A stretch of 7,637 nt of DNA from Burkholderiales bacterium (GCA_005800795.1 SYEN01000378.1:1-7637), one strand, 5' to 3'; shown: positions 1 to 6,450, counted from the stretch's first letter. Made by a program: numbers and translations. Notes: generated by a model from the sequence alone, not told the origin.

Positions 1-714
1 ATTGATTTGCTGCGCAGGGTCTACGCTGATTTCGGCTTTAACGAGATCGCGATCAAGCTCTCCACGCGTCCGCCCAAACGCATCGGCGCGGACGACGTGT
101 GGGATCGTGCCGAAGCTGCGCTGAAGGCTTCATTGGATGCCAAGAGCCTGCAATGGGAACTCAATCCGGGCGAGGGGGCGTTTTACGGGCCGAAAATCGA
201 GTTTTCGCTAAAAGATTCACTGGCACGCGTTTGGCAATGCGGTACGCTGCAACTGGATTTTGCGCTGCCGGGACGGCTGGGTGCGGAATACGTGACCGAA
301 GTCAACGCGCGCAATACCCCGGTGATGCTGCATCGCGCTATTTTGGGCTCGCTGGAACGCTTTATCGGGATTTTGATCGAAAACTATGCAGGGGCCATGC
401 CCGTGTGGCTGGCACCGGTGCAGGTGGTGGTTTCCAGCATCACGGAACATCAGGCCGGGTATGCGCAAGAGCTTGAATTGGCGTTGAAAGGGGCTGGCGT
501 GCGGGCTATCTCTGACTTGAGAAATGAGAAGATTTCCTATAAAATACGGGAACATAGTCTCCAAAAGCTGCCTTATCAGCTGGTGGTGGGCGATAAGGAA
601 GTGGCATCCCGTCTGGTTGCCGTCAGAACCCGCAAAGGTGAGGACTTGGGCCAAATGGCCCTTACGGACTTCATTTCCCGTGTCAAACAGGATGAAGCCC
701 AGCGGGGACGTTGA
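1..714 (+). CDS. thrS: Threonyl-tRNA synthetase, C-terminal part (5' end outside window)
   Basis: ThrRS charges tRNA-Thr with threonine in the cytoplasm. The reading frame is open from base 1 and ends at TGA 712-714, giving 237 residues. The full enzyme is about 640 residues, so the TGS, editing and early catalytic domains, including class II motifs 1 and 2, lie upstream. Visible are the late catalytic core (GEGAFYGPKIEF near residues 57-68, WQCGTLQLDF 78-87) and class II motif 3 (HRAILGSLERFIG 111-123). His111 corresponds to the third zinc ligand of the active site (His511 in E. coli by family knowledge). The anticodon-binding domain follows from about residue 135, with LAPVQVVV, DLRNEKISYKIRE and VGDKEV. 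No frameshift or missing motif is seen. It is the first gene of the cluster, and its stop codon overlaps a perfect TTGACA hexamer that may serve infC. Identity is very secure. Confidence 0.98.
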   Translation: MDLLRRVYADFGFNEIAIKLSTRPPKRIGADDVWDRAEAALKASLDAKSLQWELNPGEGAFYGPKIEFSLKDSLARVWQCGTLQLDFALPGRLGAEYVTEVNARNTPVMLHRAILGSLERFIGILIENYAGAMPVWLAPVQVVVSSITEHQAGYAQELELALKGAGVRAISDLRNEKISYKIREHSLQKLPYQLVVGDKEVASRLVAVRTRKGEDLGQMALTDFISRVKQDEAQRGR

Positions 715-740
715 CAGCTAAGCAAGATGGGTAATTTTAT
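711..740 (+). promoter_or_regulatory. Candidate sigma-70 promoter for infC
   Basis: A perfect -35 hexamer, TTGACA (711-716), overlaps the thrS stop codon. At 18-base spacing the -10 candidate is TTTTAT (735-740), matching four of six consensus bases. A better hexamer, TATAAA (738-743), sits at 21 bases, which is too far for a normal promoter. A start near 747 would give a very short leader of about 17 bases that still contains the infC SD. E. coli also has internal promoters for infC, which makes one plausible here. The -10 is imperfect, so the call is tentative. Confidence 0.4.
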
Positions 741-759
741 AAATTAAATCAAGGAGTTA
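732..759 (+). promoter_or_regulatory. Candidate IHF binding site overlapping the infC ribosome-binding site
   Basis: AATCAAGGAGTTA at 747-759 matches the IHF core consensus WATCAANNNNTTR at every position. It is preceded by an AT-only stretch (732-749 apart from the final core bases), on the side where strong IHF sites such as lambda H' carry their A/T-rich element. The site overlaps the candidate -10 region and the SD of infC, and ihfA itself lies downstream in the same cluster. The central bases are also required for the SD, so the match could be partly fortuitous. By rough count such a match is expected about 0.2 times by chance in a window of this size. Confidence 0.3.
751..756 (+). promoter_or_regulatory. 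Shine-Dalgarno of infC, fixing the ATA start
   Basis: AAGGAG at 751-756 lies seven bases before ATA 764-766 and is one of the strongest SD sequences in the window. The only other candidate start after the in-frame stop TAA (740-742) is ATT 743-745, which lies upstream of the SD and so cannot be served by it. The SD therefore points to ATA as the initiation codon. Confidence 0.8.
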
Positions 760-763
760 TCGC

Positions 764-1462
764 ATAGCACAGGAAAAAGAAGCCCGCATCAACACCGAGA
801 TTACCGCCCCCGAAGTACGCCTGATAGGCGCTGGCGGCGAGCCAATAGGTGTTGTGAGTATTGCGGCGGCCAACAAGCTGGCCGAAGAAGCCGAGCTGGA
901 TCTGGTGGAAATTGCGCCGACAGCCGTGCCCCCCGTTTGCCGCATCATGGATTTTGGCAAGTTCAAATACCGTGAAAGCAAACGGCAGCACGAAGCCAAG
1001 TTGAAGCAAAAGCAGATTGTGGTCAAGGAAGTGAAATTCCGGCCCGGTACGGATGAGGGCGACTACAAAATCAAGATCCGCAACCTGTTGCGATTCCTCG
1101 AAGAAGGCGATAAAGCCAAAATCACCCTGCGGTATCGCGGACGTGAAATGGCACATCAAGAGTTTGGCGTGCGGTTGCTGGAACGCATCCGCGCGGAGTT
1201 GGAACCGTTTGCGGTCGTAGAACAGTTTCCGAAGATGGAAGGGCGTCAGTTGGTGATGGTGATGTCGCCCAAGAAAGGTGGCAAGGCACCGGCCAAGGCG
1301 GCAGCGCCCAAGGTGGCAGGAGCAGCACCGGTAGCATCAGGTGCATCCCCGGCGGTAAAACCCGCTGCAAAGCCCGTTGCAGCGGTGCCGTCAGCGGTGG
1401 TTGCCGCTGCCGCGACCACGGCAGTGAAGCCAGGGGAGTCAACGGGTGCCGCAAGGAAATAG
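764..1462 (+). CDS. infC: Translation initiation factor IF-3, ATA start, extended C-terminal tail
   Basis: IF3 binds the 30S subunit, blocks premature 50S joining and proofreads start codon and initiator tRNA choice. The product is 232 residues. The N-terminal domain includes RINTEITAPEVRL (8-20) and PPVCRIMDFGKFKY (56-69). A Lys/Glu-rich helical linker follows (about 70-85), then the C-terminal domain with KFRPGTDEGDYKIK, FLEEGDKAKITLR, GREMAHQ and EGRQLVMVMSPKK, ending near residue 171. Residues 172-232 are a low-complexity Ala/Pro/Val/Lys tail absent from the 180-residue E. coli protein. No ATG, GTG or TTG fits the conserved N-terminus; the GTG at 854 would remove 30 conserved residues. 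ATA 764-766 is placed seven bases after AAGGAG. Non-AUG starts in infC allow IF3 to repress its own translation, and that family logic likely applies here. Stop is TAG 1460-1462. Confidence 0.96.
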   Translation: MAQEKEARINTEITAPEVRLIGAGGEPIGVVSIAAANKLAEEAELDLVEIAPTAVPPVCRIMDFGKFKYRESKRQHEAKLKQKQIVVKEVKFRPGTDEGDYKIKIRNLLRFLEEGDKAKITLRYRGREMAHQEFGVRLLERIRAELEPFAVVEQFPKMEGRQLVMVMSPKKGGKAPAKAAAPKVAGAAPVASGASPAVKPAAKPVAAVPSAVVAAAATTAVKPGESTGAARK

Positions 1463-1517
1463 TGCTGGCAGTTTTGTTTCAGGTGCTGGTGTTAGTTTGA
1501 TTCAAGCAGTTACAAAA

Positions 1518-1579
1518 AAGTAGTTTGCAGTTCGACAAGTAGTTGACCGGGTACCCAAAGAGTCGCGAGCCTTTCGCGA
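1518..1579 (+). promoter_or_regulatory. rpmI-rplT leader with perfect hairpin, possible L20 control region
   Basis: The 150-base gap between infC and rpmI is the second-longest non-coding space expected to carry control signals here. It contains a direct repeat AAGTAGTT (1518-1525 and 1537-1544), a palindrome GGGTACCC (1549-1556) and a six-base-pair hairpin, TCGCGA (1563-1568) with loop GCCTT and TCGCGA (1574-1579). The hairpin ends 23 bases before the rpmI SD. In E. coli, L20 binds structured RNA before rpmI and represses rpmI-rplT translation. Whether these elements form the betaproteobacterial counterpart is inference. There is no T-run after the hairpin, so it is not an intrinsic terminator. 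Confidence 0.35.
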
Positions 1580-1612
1580 ACACCTGGCGCTATGTCAGAA
1601 GAAGAGGTAGTC

Positions 1613-1807
1613 ATGCCGAAACTCAAGACCAAGAGTGGCGCGGCCAAGCGTTTTCGCAAGCAGGGTGCGGGCGGAATCAAGCGCGGGTCAGCCAACATGC
1701 GTCATATACTCACCAAGAAGAGCACCAAGCGCAAGCGTCATCTGCGTGGTGGAACCGCTGTGCATGCGTCCGATGTCGGGCACGTGCGCGCCATGATGCC
1801 TTATTAA
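1613..1807 (+). CDS. rpmI: 50S ribosomal protein L35
   Basis: L35 is a small basic protein of the large ribosomal subunit. The 64-residue product begins MPKLKTKSGAAKRF and contains SANMRHILTKKSTKRKRHLR, the hallmark of the family, close to the E. coli protein in length (65). The start is ATG 1613, preceded by AGAGG at 1603-1607 with a five-base gap. An in-frame ATG at 1592 would add MSEEEVV, which is acidic, not part of the conserved N-terminus and would put the SD inside the gene, so I reject it. TAA 1805-1807 is followed 12 bases later by rplT, consistent with cotranscription and joint control by L20. Confidence 0.97.
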   Translation: MPKLKTKSGAAKRFRKQGAGGIKRGSANMRHILTKKSTKRKRHLRGGTAVHASDVGHVRAMMPY

Positions 1808-1819
1808 CGGAGACGAGCC

Positions 1820-2191
1820 ATGCCCAGAGTCAAACGTGGTGTGATCGCCCGCGCGGCGCACAAAAAAGTTCTCGAAAAAGCCAAGGGTTTTCGCGGCCGC
1901 CGCAATAACGTTTTCCGTGTCGCCAACGAAGCGGTAATGCGCGCCGGACAATATGCCTATCGTGACCGCCGCAACAAAAAACGCGTGTTCCGCTCACTGT
2001 GGATTGCACGTATCAATGCCGCTGTGCGTGAGCATGCGATGACCTACAGCCAGTTCATGTACGGCTTGAAAAATGCTGCCGTTGAAGTCGACCGCAAGGT
2101 GCTGGCGGATATTGCCGTGCTCGACAAAGCCGCATTTGCGAAGTTTGTGGAAACCGCCAAGGCCAATCTGGCTGCTGGCGCGACTGCGTAA
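1820..2191 (+). CDS. rplT: 50S ribosomal protein L20
   Basis: L20 binds 23S rRNA early in 50S assembly and, in E. coli, represses its own operon. The 123-residue product is slightly longer than the 118-residue E. coli protein. It starts MPRVKRGVIARAAHKKVLEKAKG, with the long basic N-terminal helix (FRGRRNNVFRVA 24-35, QYAYRDRRNKKR 44-55), followed by the globular part (RSLWIARINAAVRE 58-71, YSQFMYGLK 76-84). The small excess is an Ala-rich C-terminus. GGAG at 1809-1812 lies seven bases before ATG. It forms a pair with rpmI, and a strong hairpin terminator follows 16 bases after its stop. Confidence 0.98.
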   Translation: MPRVKRGVIARAAHKKVLEKAKGFRGRRNNVFRVANEAVMRAGQYAYRDRRNKKRVFRSLWIARINAAVREHAMTYSQFMYGLKNAAVEVDRKVLADIAVLDKAAFAKFVETAKANLAAGATA

Positions 2192-2207
2192 TCTTTGCCG
2201 CTTGGGG

Positions 2208-2237
2208 AAAAAAGAGGCTCATAAGCCTCTTTTTTTT
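2208..2237 (+). terminator. Strong intrinsic terminator/attenuator between rplT and pheS
   Basis: A perfect 12-base-pair stem is formed by AAAAAAGAGGCT (2208-2219) and AGCCTCTTTTTT (2224-2235), with a four-base loop CATA and an eight-base T-run (2230-2237). The A-run on the left arm makes it able to act on both strands. It lies 16 bases after rplT and 35 bases before pheS. In E. coli this gap holds the pheM leader peptide and an attenuator for pheST. Here I find no short Phe-rich reading frame and no obvious anti-terminator pairing, so it may be a plain or leaky terminator. Confidence 0.9.
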
Positions 2238-2272
2238 CGAGGGCATTTTGTAATCCCTGCCGCTACTTATTT

Positions 2273-3271
2273 ATGCTAGACCTTGACAGCCTGGTAAAAG
2301 ACGCGCTGACGGCGTTTGCCGCGATCAGCGATGCAGACGCGCTTGAGCAGTCCAAGGCGCGGTATCTGGGCAAGTCCGGCTTGCTCACCGAGCAATTGAA
2401 GGCCTTGGGCAAACTGCCGCCCGCGGAAAAACCCGCTGCAGGTGCGCGTATCAATGCTGCCAAGACTGTCATAGAACAAGCGCTTAACGACAGGCGCGAG
2501 GCGCTGCAAAATACGCGCCTGGAAGCGCAGCTGCAGGCGGAAGCGCTGGATGTCACCCTGCCCGGGCGAGGCAGTGGCGTCGGTGGCCTGCATCCGGTGT
2601 CGCGTACCCTGGAGCGCGTCGAGCAGATATTTCACTCGCTGGGCTTTGCCGTTGCCGACGGGCCGGAAATCGAAACCGATTTTTATAACTTCACCGCGCT
2701 CAATCAGCCAGAGAATCATCCCGCCCGTTCCATGCACGACACGTTTTACCTTGAAGGTGAAAATGCCGGTGGCAGGCGTCTGCTGCGCACGCACACTTCT
2801 CCGATTCAGGTGCGTTACATGGAATCGCACCAGCCGCCATTGCGCATTATCGCGCCGGGGCGCGTGTATCGCGTGGATTCCGATGCCACGCATTCGCCGA
2901 TGTTTCACCAAGTCGAGGGCCTGTGGATCGACGAGCATATTTCGTTCGCCAATCTAAAAGGCATCGTCACCGAATTTTTCCGGCTGTTTTTCGAGCGCGC
3001 GAATTTGCAGGTGCGCTTCCGGCCATCATTTTTTCCGTTTACCGAGCCATCGGCTGAAATCGACATGAGTTTCGGTGAGGGCTGGCTGGAAATCGGCGGT
3101 TGTGGCATGGTGCATCCAAAGGTGCTTCAAAACGTCAAGATCGACAACGAACGCTTCCAGGGTTTCGCTTTCGGCATGGGACTCGACCGCCTCACCATGT
3201 TGCGCTATGGCGTGAACGATCTGCGGTTGTTCTTTGAAAACGATCTGCGCTTTTTGCGGCAGTTCCGGTAA
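2273..3271 (+). CDS. pheS: Phenylalanyl-tRNA synthetase alpha subunit
   Basis: PheS carries the catalytic site of the alpha2-beta2 PheRS that charges tRNA-Phe. The product is 332 residues (E. coli 327). The N-terminal coiled-coil arm spans about residues 1-95 with YLGKSG at 31-36. The class II core follows: TALNQPENHPAR 141-152, LLRTHTSPIQVR 170-181, motif 2 around RVYRVDSDATHSPMFHQVEG 198-216, and motif 3 GMGLDRLTMLRYG 301-313. Ala299 (in GFAFGMG) corresponds to E. coli Ala294, the residue that sets amino-acid pocket size. ATG 2273 aligns with the family N-terminus, and no other start lies between it and the in-frame stop at 2222-2224. No SD is visible in the 20 bases before the start. TGTAAT at 2249-2254 resembles a -10 hexamer but has no matching -35. 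pheT begins six bases after the stop. Confidence 0.98.
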   Translation: MLDLDSLVKDALTAFAAISDADALEQSKARYLGKSGLLTEQLKALGKLPPAEKPAAGARINAAKTVIEQALNDRREALQNTRLEAQLQAEALDVTLPGRGSGVGGLHPVSRTLERVEQIFHSLGFAVADGPEIETDFYNFTALNQPENHPARSMHDTFYLEGENAGGRRLLRTHTSPIQVRYMESHQPPLRIIAPGRVYRVDSDATHSPMFHQVEGLWIDEHISFANLKGIVTEFFRLFFERANLQVRFRPSFFPFTEPSAEIDMSFGEGWLEIGGCGMVHPKVLQNVKIDNERFQGFAFGMGLDRLTMLRYGVNDLRLFFENDLRFLRQFR

Positions 3272-3277
3272 CGCGCG

Positions 3278-5638
3278 ATGAAATTTTCAGAGAACTGGCT
3301 GCGTACTTTTGTCGATCCAAAACTCACGACGTGTGAGCTGGCTGACTTGCTCACCTTCGGGGGCATTGAAGTCGAAGGCACGCAACCTGCATCGCCCGCG
3401 TTCGATCACGTGGTGGTAGGTGAAGTACTGTCCGTGACCAAGCATCCGAATGCAGACCGGCTGAATGTGTGTCAGATTAATACCGGCGCAGCGCCGCTGA
3501 CTATTGTGTGTGGCGCCCCCAATGTGCGTCCGGGAATGCGTGTCCCTGCTGCGCTGGTGGGTGCGCAGCTGCCGGACATGCAAATCAAGGCCGCCAAAGT
3601 GCGTGGCGTTGAATCCAGCGGCATGCTGTGTTCGGCCAAAGAGCTGGGTATCAGCGACGCGGCAGCCGGATTGCTGGAGCTGGCAGAGAACGCGCCCATT
3701 GGCGCTGATGTTCAGCAAGTACTTGATTTAAAAGATATTATTTTTGACAGCAAACCGACGCCCAATCGCGGCGATTGTTTAAGTTTGCGCGGGTTGGCGC
3801 GCGAGGTTGCCGCCTTGAGCGGGGCCACCATGCAGGCGCTGGACGCGCCTGCGGTTACCGCAACTCACGACACTCAACTGACCATTGCGCTCCATGCTCC
3901 CAAAGCGTGCCCGTTGTATTGCGGGCGTCTGGTGCAGGGGGTGAACGTCAAGGCTCCAACGCCCGACTGGATGGTACGGCGGCTCGCACGCAGTGGTGTG
4001 CGTTCGATCAGCGCGGTGGTGGATGTCACCAATTACGTGATGCTTGAACTCGGGCAACCCATGCATGCGTTTGATGCGGGCAAGATTGAAGGCAGCGTTC
4101 AGGTGCGAATGGCCGCACCCGGCGAAAAGCTGGAACTGCTAAATAGTGAAACGCGCGAACTGACGGCGGAGTTTCTGGTGATTGCCGACGATAAGAAAGC
4201 GCTTGCACTGGCCGGCATCATGGGAGGCGCGCAAAGCGCAGTGGGTGACGATACGCGCAATATTCTGCTTGAAGCCGCATTCTTTGACCCGGAAGTGATT
4301 GCAGGCAAGTCGCGTGTACTGGGCTTTGGCTCCGATTCGTCGTACCGCTTCGAGCGGGGCGTCGATTTTTCCGGTGCGTGCGAGGCGATGGCACGTGCCA
4401 CGCAACTGGTGCTGGACATTTGCGGCGGCAGCGCTGGGCCGGTGGCGGTAGCCGAGTCAAAAACTCATCTCCCGCAACGCAAGCCGGTGGATGTGCGGCT
4501 GACTCGTGTAGCGCGCGTGCTAGGCATTGCTTTTGAAGGTGCAGCAGTAGCGGAAATTTTTGCTCGTCTGGGTTTTGCGCATGTTGCAACGGTTGAAGGC
4601 TTTCGCATCACGCCGCCTGCGCATCGGTTTGACATTGCCATCGAAGAAGATCTGATCGAGGAAATCGCGCGGATTCACGGCTACAACCGAATACCGTCTG
4701 CTGCGCCCGTGGTGGCGTCGCAAGCGTTGCCACAGATGGAAAAACGCCGTTCGACGGCCAGCATGCGCCGCGTACTGGCCGCGTGCGATTATCAGGAAGT
4801 GGTGACCTACAGCTTTGTTGACCGAGCTTGGGAGGCGGATTTTTGCGCGAACAGTACACCCATCGCGTTGGCCAACCCAATTGCCAGCCAGATGTCAGTG
4901 ATGCGCTCCAGTCTCATCGGCGGGCTGGTGAGCACTGTCGCCTACAATCTGCATCACAAGCAGTCGCGGGTGCGCGTGTTTGAAGTGGGACGTTGTTTCG
5001 TCGCGGAGGGTGCGGCGCATCAACAGCCGTGGCGTATCGCCGCCGCAGCCTGCGGAGAAGCCCTGCCCGATCAGTGGGGTGTGCGTCCGCCACGACGCGT
5101 GGATTTTTATGACGTCAAGGCCGATGTCGAGGCCTTGTTGCAAACCCGCGATTTGACGTTTGCGGCGGCCTCGCATCCGGCCTTGCATCCCGGGAAAAGC
5201 GCGCGCCTGTTGCTTTCCGGCAACACGGTCGGCTGGATGGGTGAATTGCATCCCCGCTGGCAGCAGAAATATGATCTGCCATCGGCTCCAGTGTTGTTTG
5301 AAGTGGAATTGGATGCGGCCGCAGCGCTGGCTATGCCGGCTTATGCCAGTATTTCCAGATTCCCGCCGGTTTTGCGGGATTTGGCGGTAGTTTTGGACGA
5401 GAAAACGCCGTATCAGGACATTCTAGATGCGGTAAATTCGCGCAAGCCGGCCTCCATTTTGGAGTTTGCAGTATTTGACATTTACCGTGGGCAGGGCATC
5501 GAAAATGGGAAAAAAAGTCTTGCATTCAGGATGTTAGTACAGGATACTCGTAGGACGCTGACCGATGCGGAAGTCGATTCCGCAGTCTCGGAAATCATAA
5601 AAATTCTGCAAAATCAGTTCAACGCCAAGCTTCGCTAA
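3278..5638 (+). CDS. pheT: Phenylalanyl-tRNA synthetase beta subunit
   Basis: PheT is the tRNA-binding and editing subunit of PheRS. The product is 786 residues (E. coli 795). Domains in order: N-terminal B1 (1-38), OB-fold tRNA-binding B2 (about 39-149, with KHPNADRLNVC), the B3/B4 editing domain (about 210-390, with SAVVDVTNYVMLELGQPMHAFD), B5 (about 401-474, ending in IEEIARIHGYNRIP-like sequence), the catalytic-like B6/B7 region, and the C-terminal ferredoxin-fold anticodon-binding domain (about 692-785, FPPVLRDLAVV). Editing-site residues His263 and Glu332 are present; the E. coli Thr354/Ala356 pair is Ser352/Ser354 here. ATG 3278 lies six bases after pheS with only a weak SD, so translation is probably coupled to pheS. 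Stop is TAA 5636-5638. Confidence 0.98.
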   Translation: MKFSENWLRTFVDPKLTTCELADLLTFGGIEVEGTQPASPAFDHVVVGEVLSVTKHPNADRLNVCQINTGAAPLTIVCGAPNVRPGMRVPAALVGAQLPDMQIKAAKVRGVESSGMLCSAKELGISDAAAGLLELAENAPIGADVQQVLDLKDIIFDSKPTPNRGDCLSLRGLAREVAALSGATMQALDAPAVTATHDTQLTIALHAPKACPLYCGRLVQGVNVKAPTPDWMVRRLARSGVRSISAVVDVTNYVMLELGQPMHAFDAGKIEGSVQVRMAAPGEKLELLNSETRELTAEFLVIADDKKALALAGIMGGAQSAVGDDTRNILLEAAFFDPEVIAGKSRVLGFGSDSSYRFERGVDFSGACEAMARATQLVLDICGGSAGPVAVAESKTHLPQRKPVDVRLTRVARVLGIAFEGAAVAEIFARLGFAHVATVEGFRITPPAHRFDIAIEEDLIEEIARIHGYNRIPSAAPVVASQALPQMEKRRSTASMRRVLAACDYQEVVTYSFVDRAWEADFCANSTPIALANPIASQMSVMRSSLIGGLVSTVAYNLHHKQSRVRVFEVGRCFVAEGAAHQQPWRIAAAACGEALPDQWGVRPPRRVDFYDVKADVEALLQTRDLTFAAASHPALHPGKSARLLLSGNTVGWMGELHPRWQQKYDLPSAPVLFEVELDAAAALAMPAYASISRFPPVLRDLAVVLDEKTPYQDILDAVNSRKPASILEFAVFDIYRGQGIENGKKSLAFRMLVQDTRRTLTDAEVDSAVSEIIKILQNQFNAKLR

Positions 5639-5648
5639 GAGGGGACAC

Positions 5649-5963
5649 ATGACTTTAACGAAGGCTGAACTCGCCGATCTATTGTTCGAAAAAGTAGGTC
5701 TGAACAAGCGCGAGGCCAAGGACATGGTGGAAACGTTTTTTGAAGAAGTTCGTCACGGTCTGGAAGCTGGCAAAGGTGTCAAACTATCTGGATTTGGAAA
5801 CTTTCAGTTGCGCATTAAGCCGCAGCGCCCGGGCCGTAATCCCAAAACCGGCGAAGAAATCCCCATAACTGCCCGCCGCGTTGTGACCTTTCACGCTTCA
5901 CAAAAGCTGAAGTCCATGGTGGAACAGCGTCAGAGCGCCACAGGTGGAAAGTCCCGCTCTTAA
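5649..5963 (+). CDS. ihfA: Integration host factor subunit alpha
   Basis: IHF-alpha pairs with IHF-beta (ihfB, not in the window) to bind and sharply bend specific DNA sites, acting in nucleoid structure, transcription and recombination. The 104-residue product begins MTLTKAELADLLFEKVGLNKREAKD and has the dimerisation helices, VKLSGFGNF (44-52) and the beta-arm RPGRNPKTGEEIPI (60-73). Pro65 is the intercalating proline at the arm tip. The sequence is close to E. coli IHF-alpha, and features such as the GRNPKTGE arm and TARRVVTF favour alpha over HU. AGAGGGG upstream (5638-5644) serves ATG 5649, 10 bases after pheT. The end overlaps the next gene by 20 bases, so both are likely on one message. 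Confidence 0.96.
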   Translation: MTLTKAELADLLFEKVGLNKREAKDMVETFFEEVRHGLEAGKGVKLSGFGNFQLRIKPQRPGRNPKTGEEIPITARRVVTFHASQKLKSMVEQRQSATGGKSRS

Positions 5964-6381
5964 TCGCAATACCGCGCTGCCGCCTATTCCGGCTAAGCGT
6001 TATTTCACCATCGGCGAAGTTAGTGAGCTGTGTGGCGTCAAGCCGCATGTGCTTCGTTACTGGGAGCAGGAGTTTACCCAGCTAAAGCCGGTCAAACGCC
6101 GTGGTAACCGCCGCTATTATCAGCACCACGAAGTGCTACTGATACGTCGCATACGCGAGTTGCTTTACGACCAGGGTTTTACCATCAGTGGTGCGCGCAA
6201 TCAGCTGGATGAGCTTGCGGGTGAGGGGGGGCGTGGCGCGAAATCCCGCTTGGCTGTGGCGGAAGTTGCGTCAGGTGCCATTGACCAGCAAGTGTCTGCG
6301 GCGTCAATCGTTGCCAATCTTGCAAACAGCAGGCAAGTACGCCGGGAAATTCAGGGCGTGCTGGAATTGTTACGCGCTTGA
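5944..6381 (+). CDS. MerR-family transcriptional regulator, GTG start, overlapping ihfA
   Basis: The 145-residue protein has an N-terminal winged helix-turn-helix of the MerR type at about residues 20-90: FTIGEVSELCGVKPHVLRYWE (21-41), then RRGNRRYYQ (52-60) and VLLIRRIRELL (64-74). The RYWEQEF and GFTISGARNQL segments resemble the MlrA-like branch rather than metal-sensing MerR. There is no cysteine cluster for metal binding, only Cys30 in the DNA-binding domain. The C-terminal third is Ala/Gly-rich and ends in a helix (QVRREIQGVLELLRA). GTG 5944 is the only start between the in-frame stop 5908-5910 and the conserved domain; its SD is poor, so translation may be coupled to ihfA. A run of seven G (6225-6231) lies after the HTH domain. 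Such a gene directly after ihfA is typical of betaproteobacteria; its targets are unknown to me. Confidence 0.9.
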   Translation: MESPALNRNTALPPIPAKRYFTIGEVSELCGVKPHVLRYWEQEFTQLKPVKRRGNRRYYQHHEVLLIRRIRELLYDQGFTISGARNQLDELAGEGGRGAKSRLAVAEVASGAIDQQVSAASIVANLANSRQVRREIQGVLELLRA

Positions 6382-6450
6382 TCGCGTTTTGGCTTTGCCA
6401 TCAGACCTGTCCATTAACGCAGAGCGCTGTGCCTCGGCTTTTTTTGCGCC

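Noticed and set aside
743..745. ATT as an alternative infC start
   Set aside because: ATT is the classical infC codon, but here it lies upstream of the AAGGAG SD and would add seven residues not typical of the family.
1497..1526. Possible promoter TTGATT-18-TAGTTT upstream of rpmI
   Set aside because: The -10 match is poor and the region is AT-rich enough to give such matches by chance.
1592..1612. Upstream in-frame ATG for rpmI adding seven residues
   Set aside because: The added MSEEEVV is not part of L35, and the AGAGG SD at 1603-1607 would fall inside the gene.
2276..2938. 220-codon open frame on the - strand
   Set aside because: It is antisense to the well-conserved pheS gene, with no recognisable domain or SD; treated as a shadow.
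6389..6417. Possible promoter TTGGCT-17-CATTAA before the aminotransferase
   Set aside because: Only four of six and three of six bases match the consensus hexamers; too weak to list.
6418..6445. Possible intrinsic terminator before the T7 run after merR
   Set aside because: The bases before the T-run (GCCTCGGC and the imperfect palindrome around AGCGCT) do not form a stable stem with a workable loop next to the Ts.
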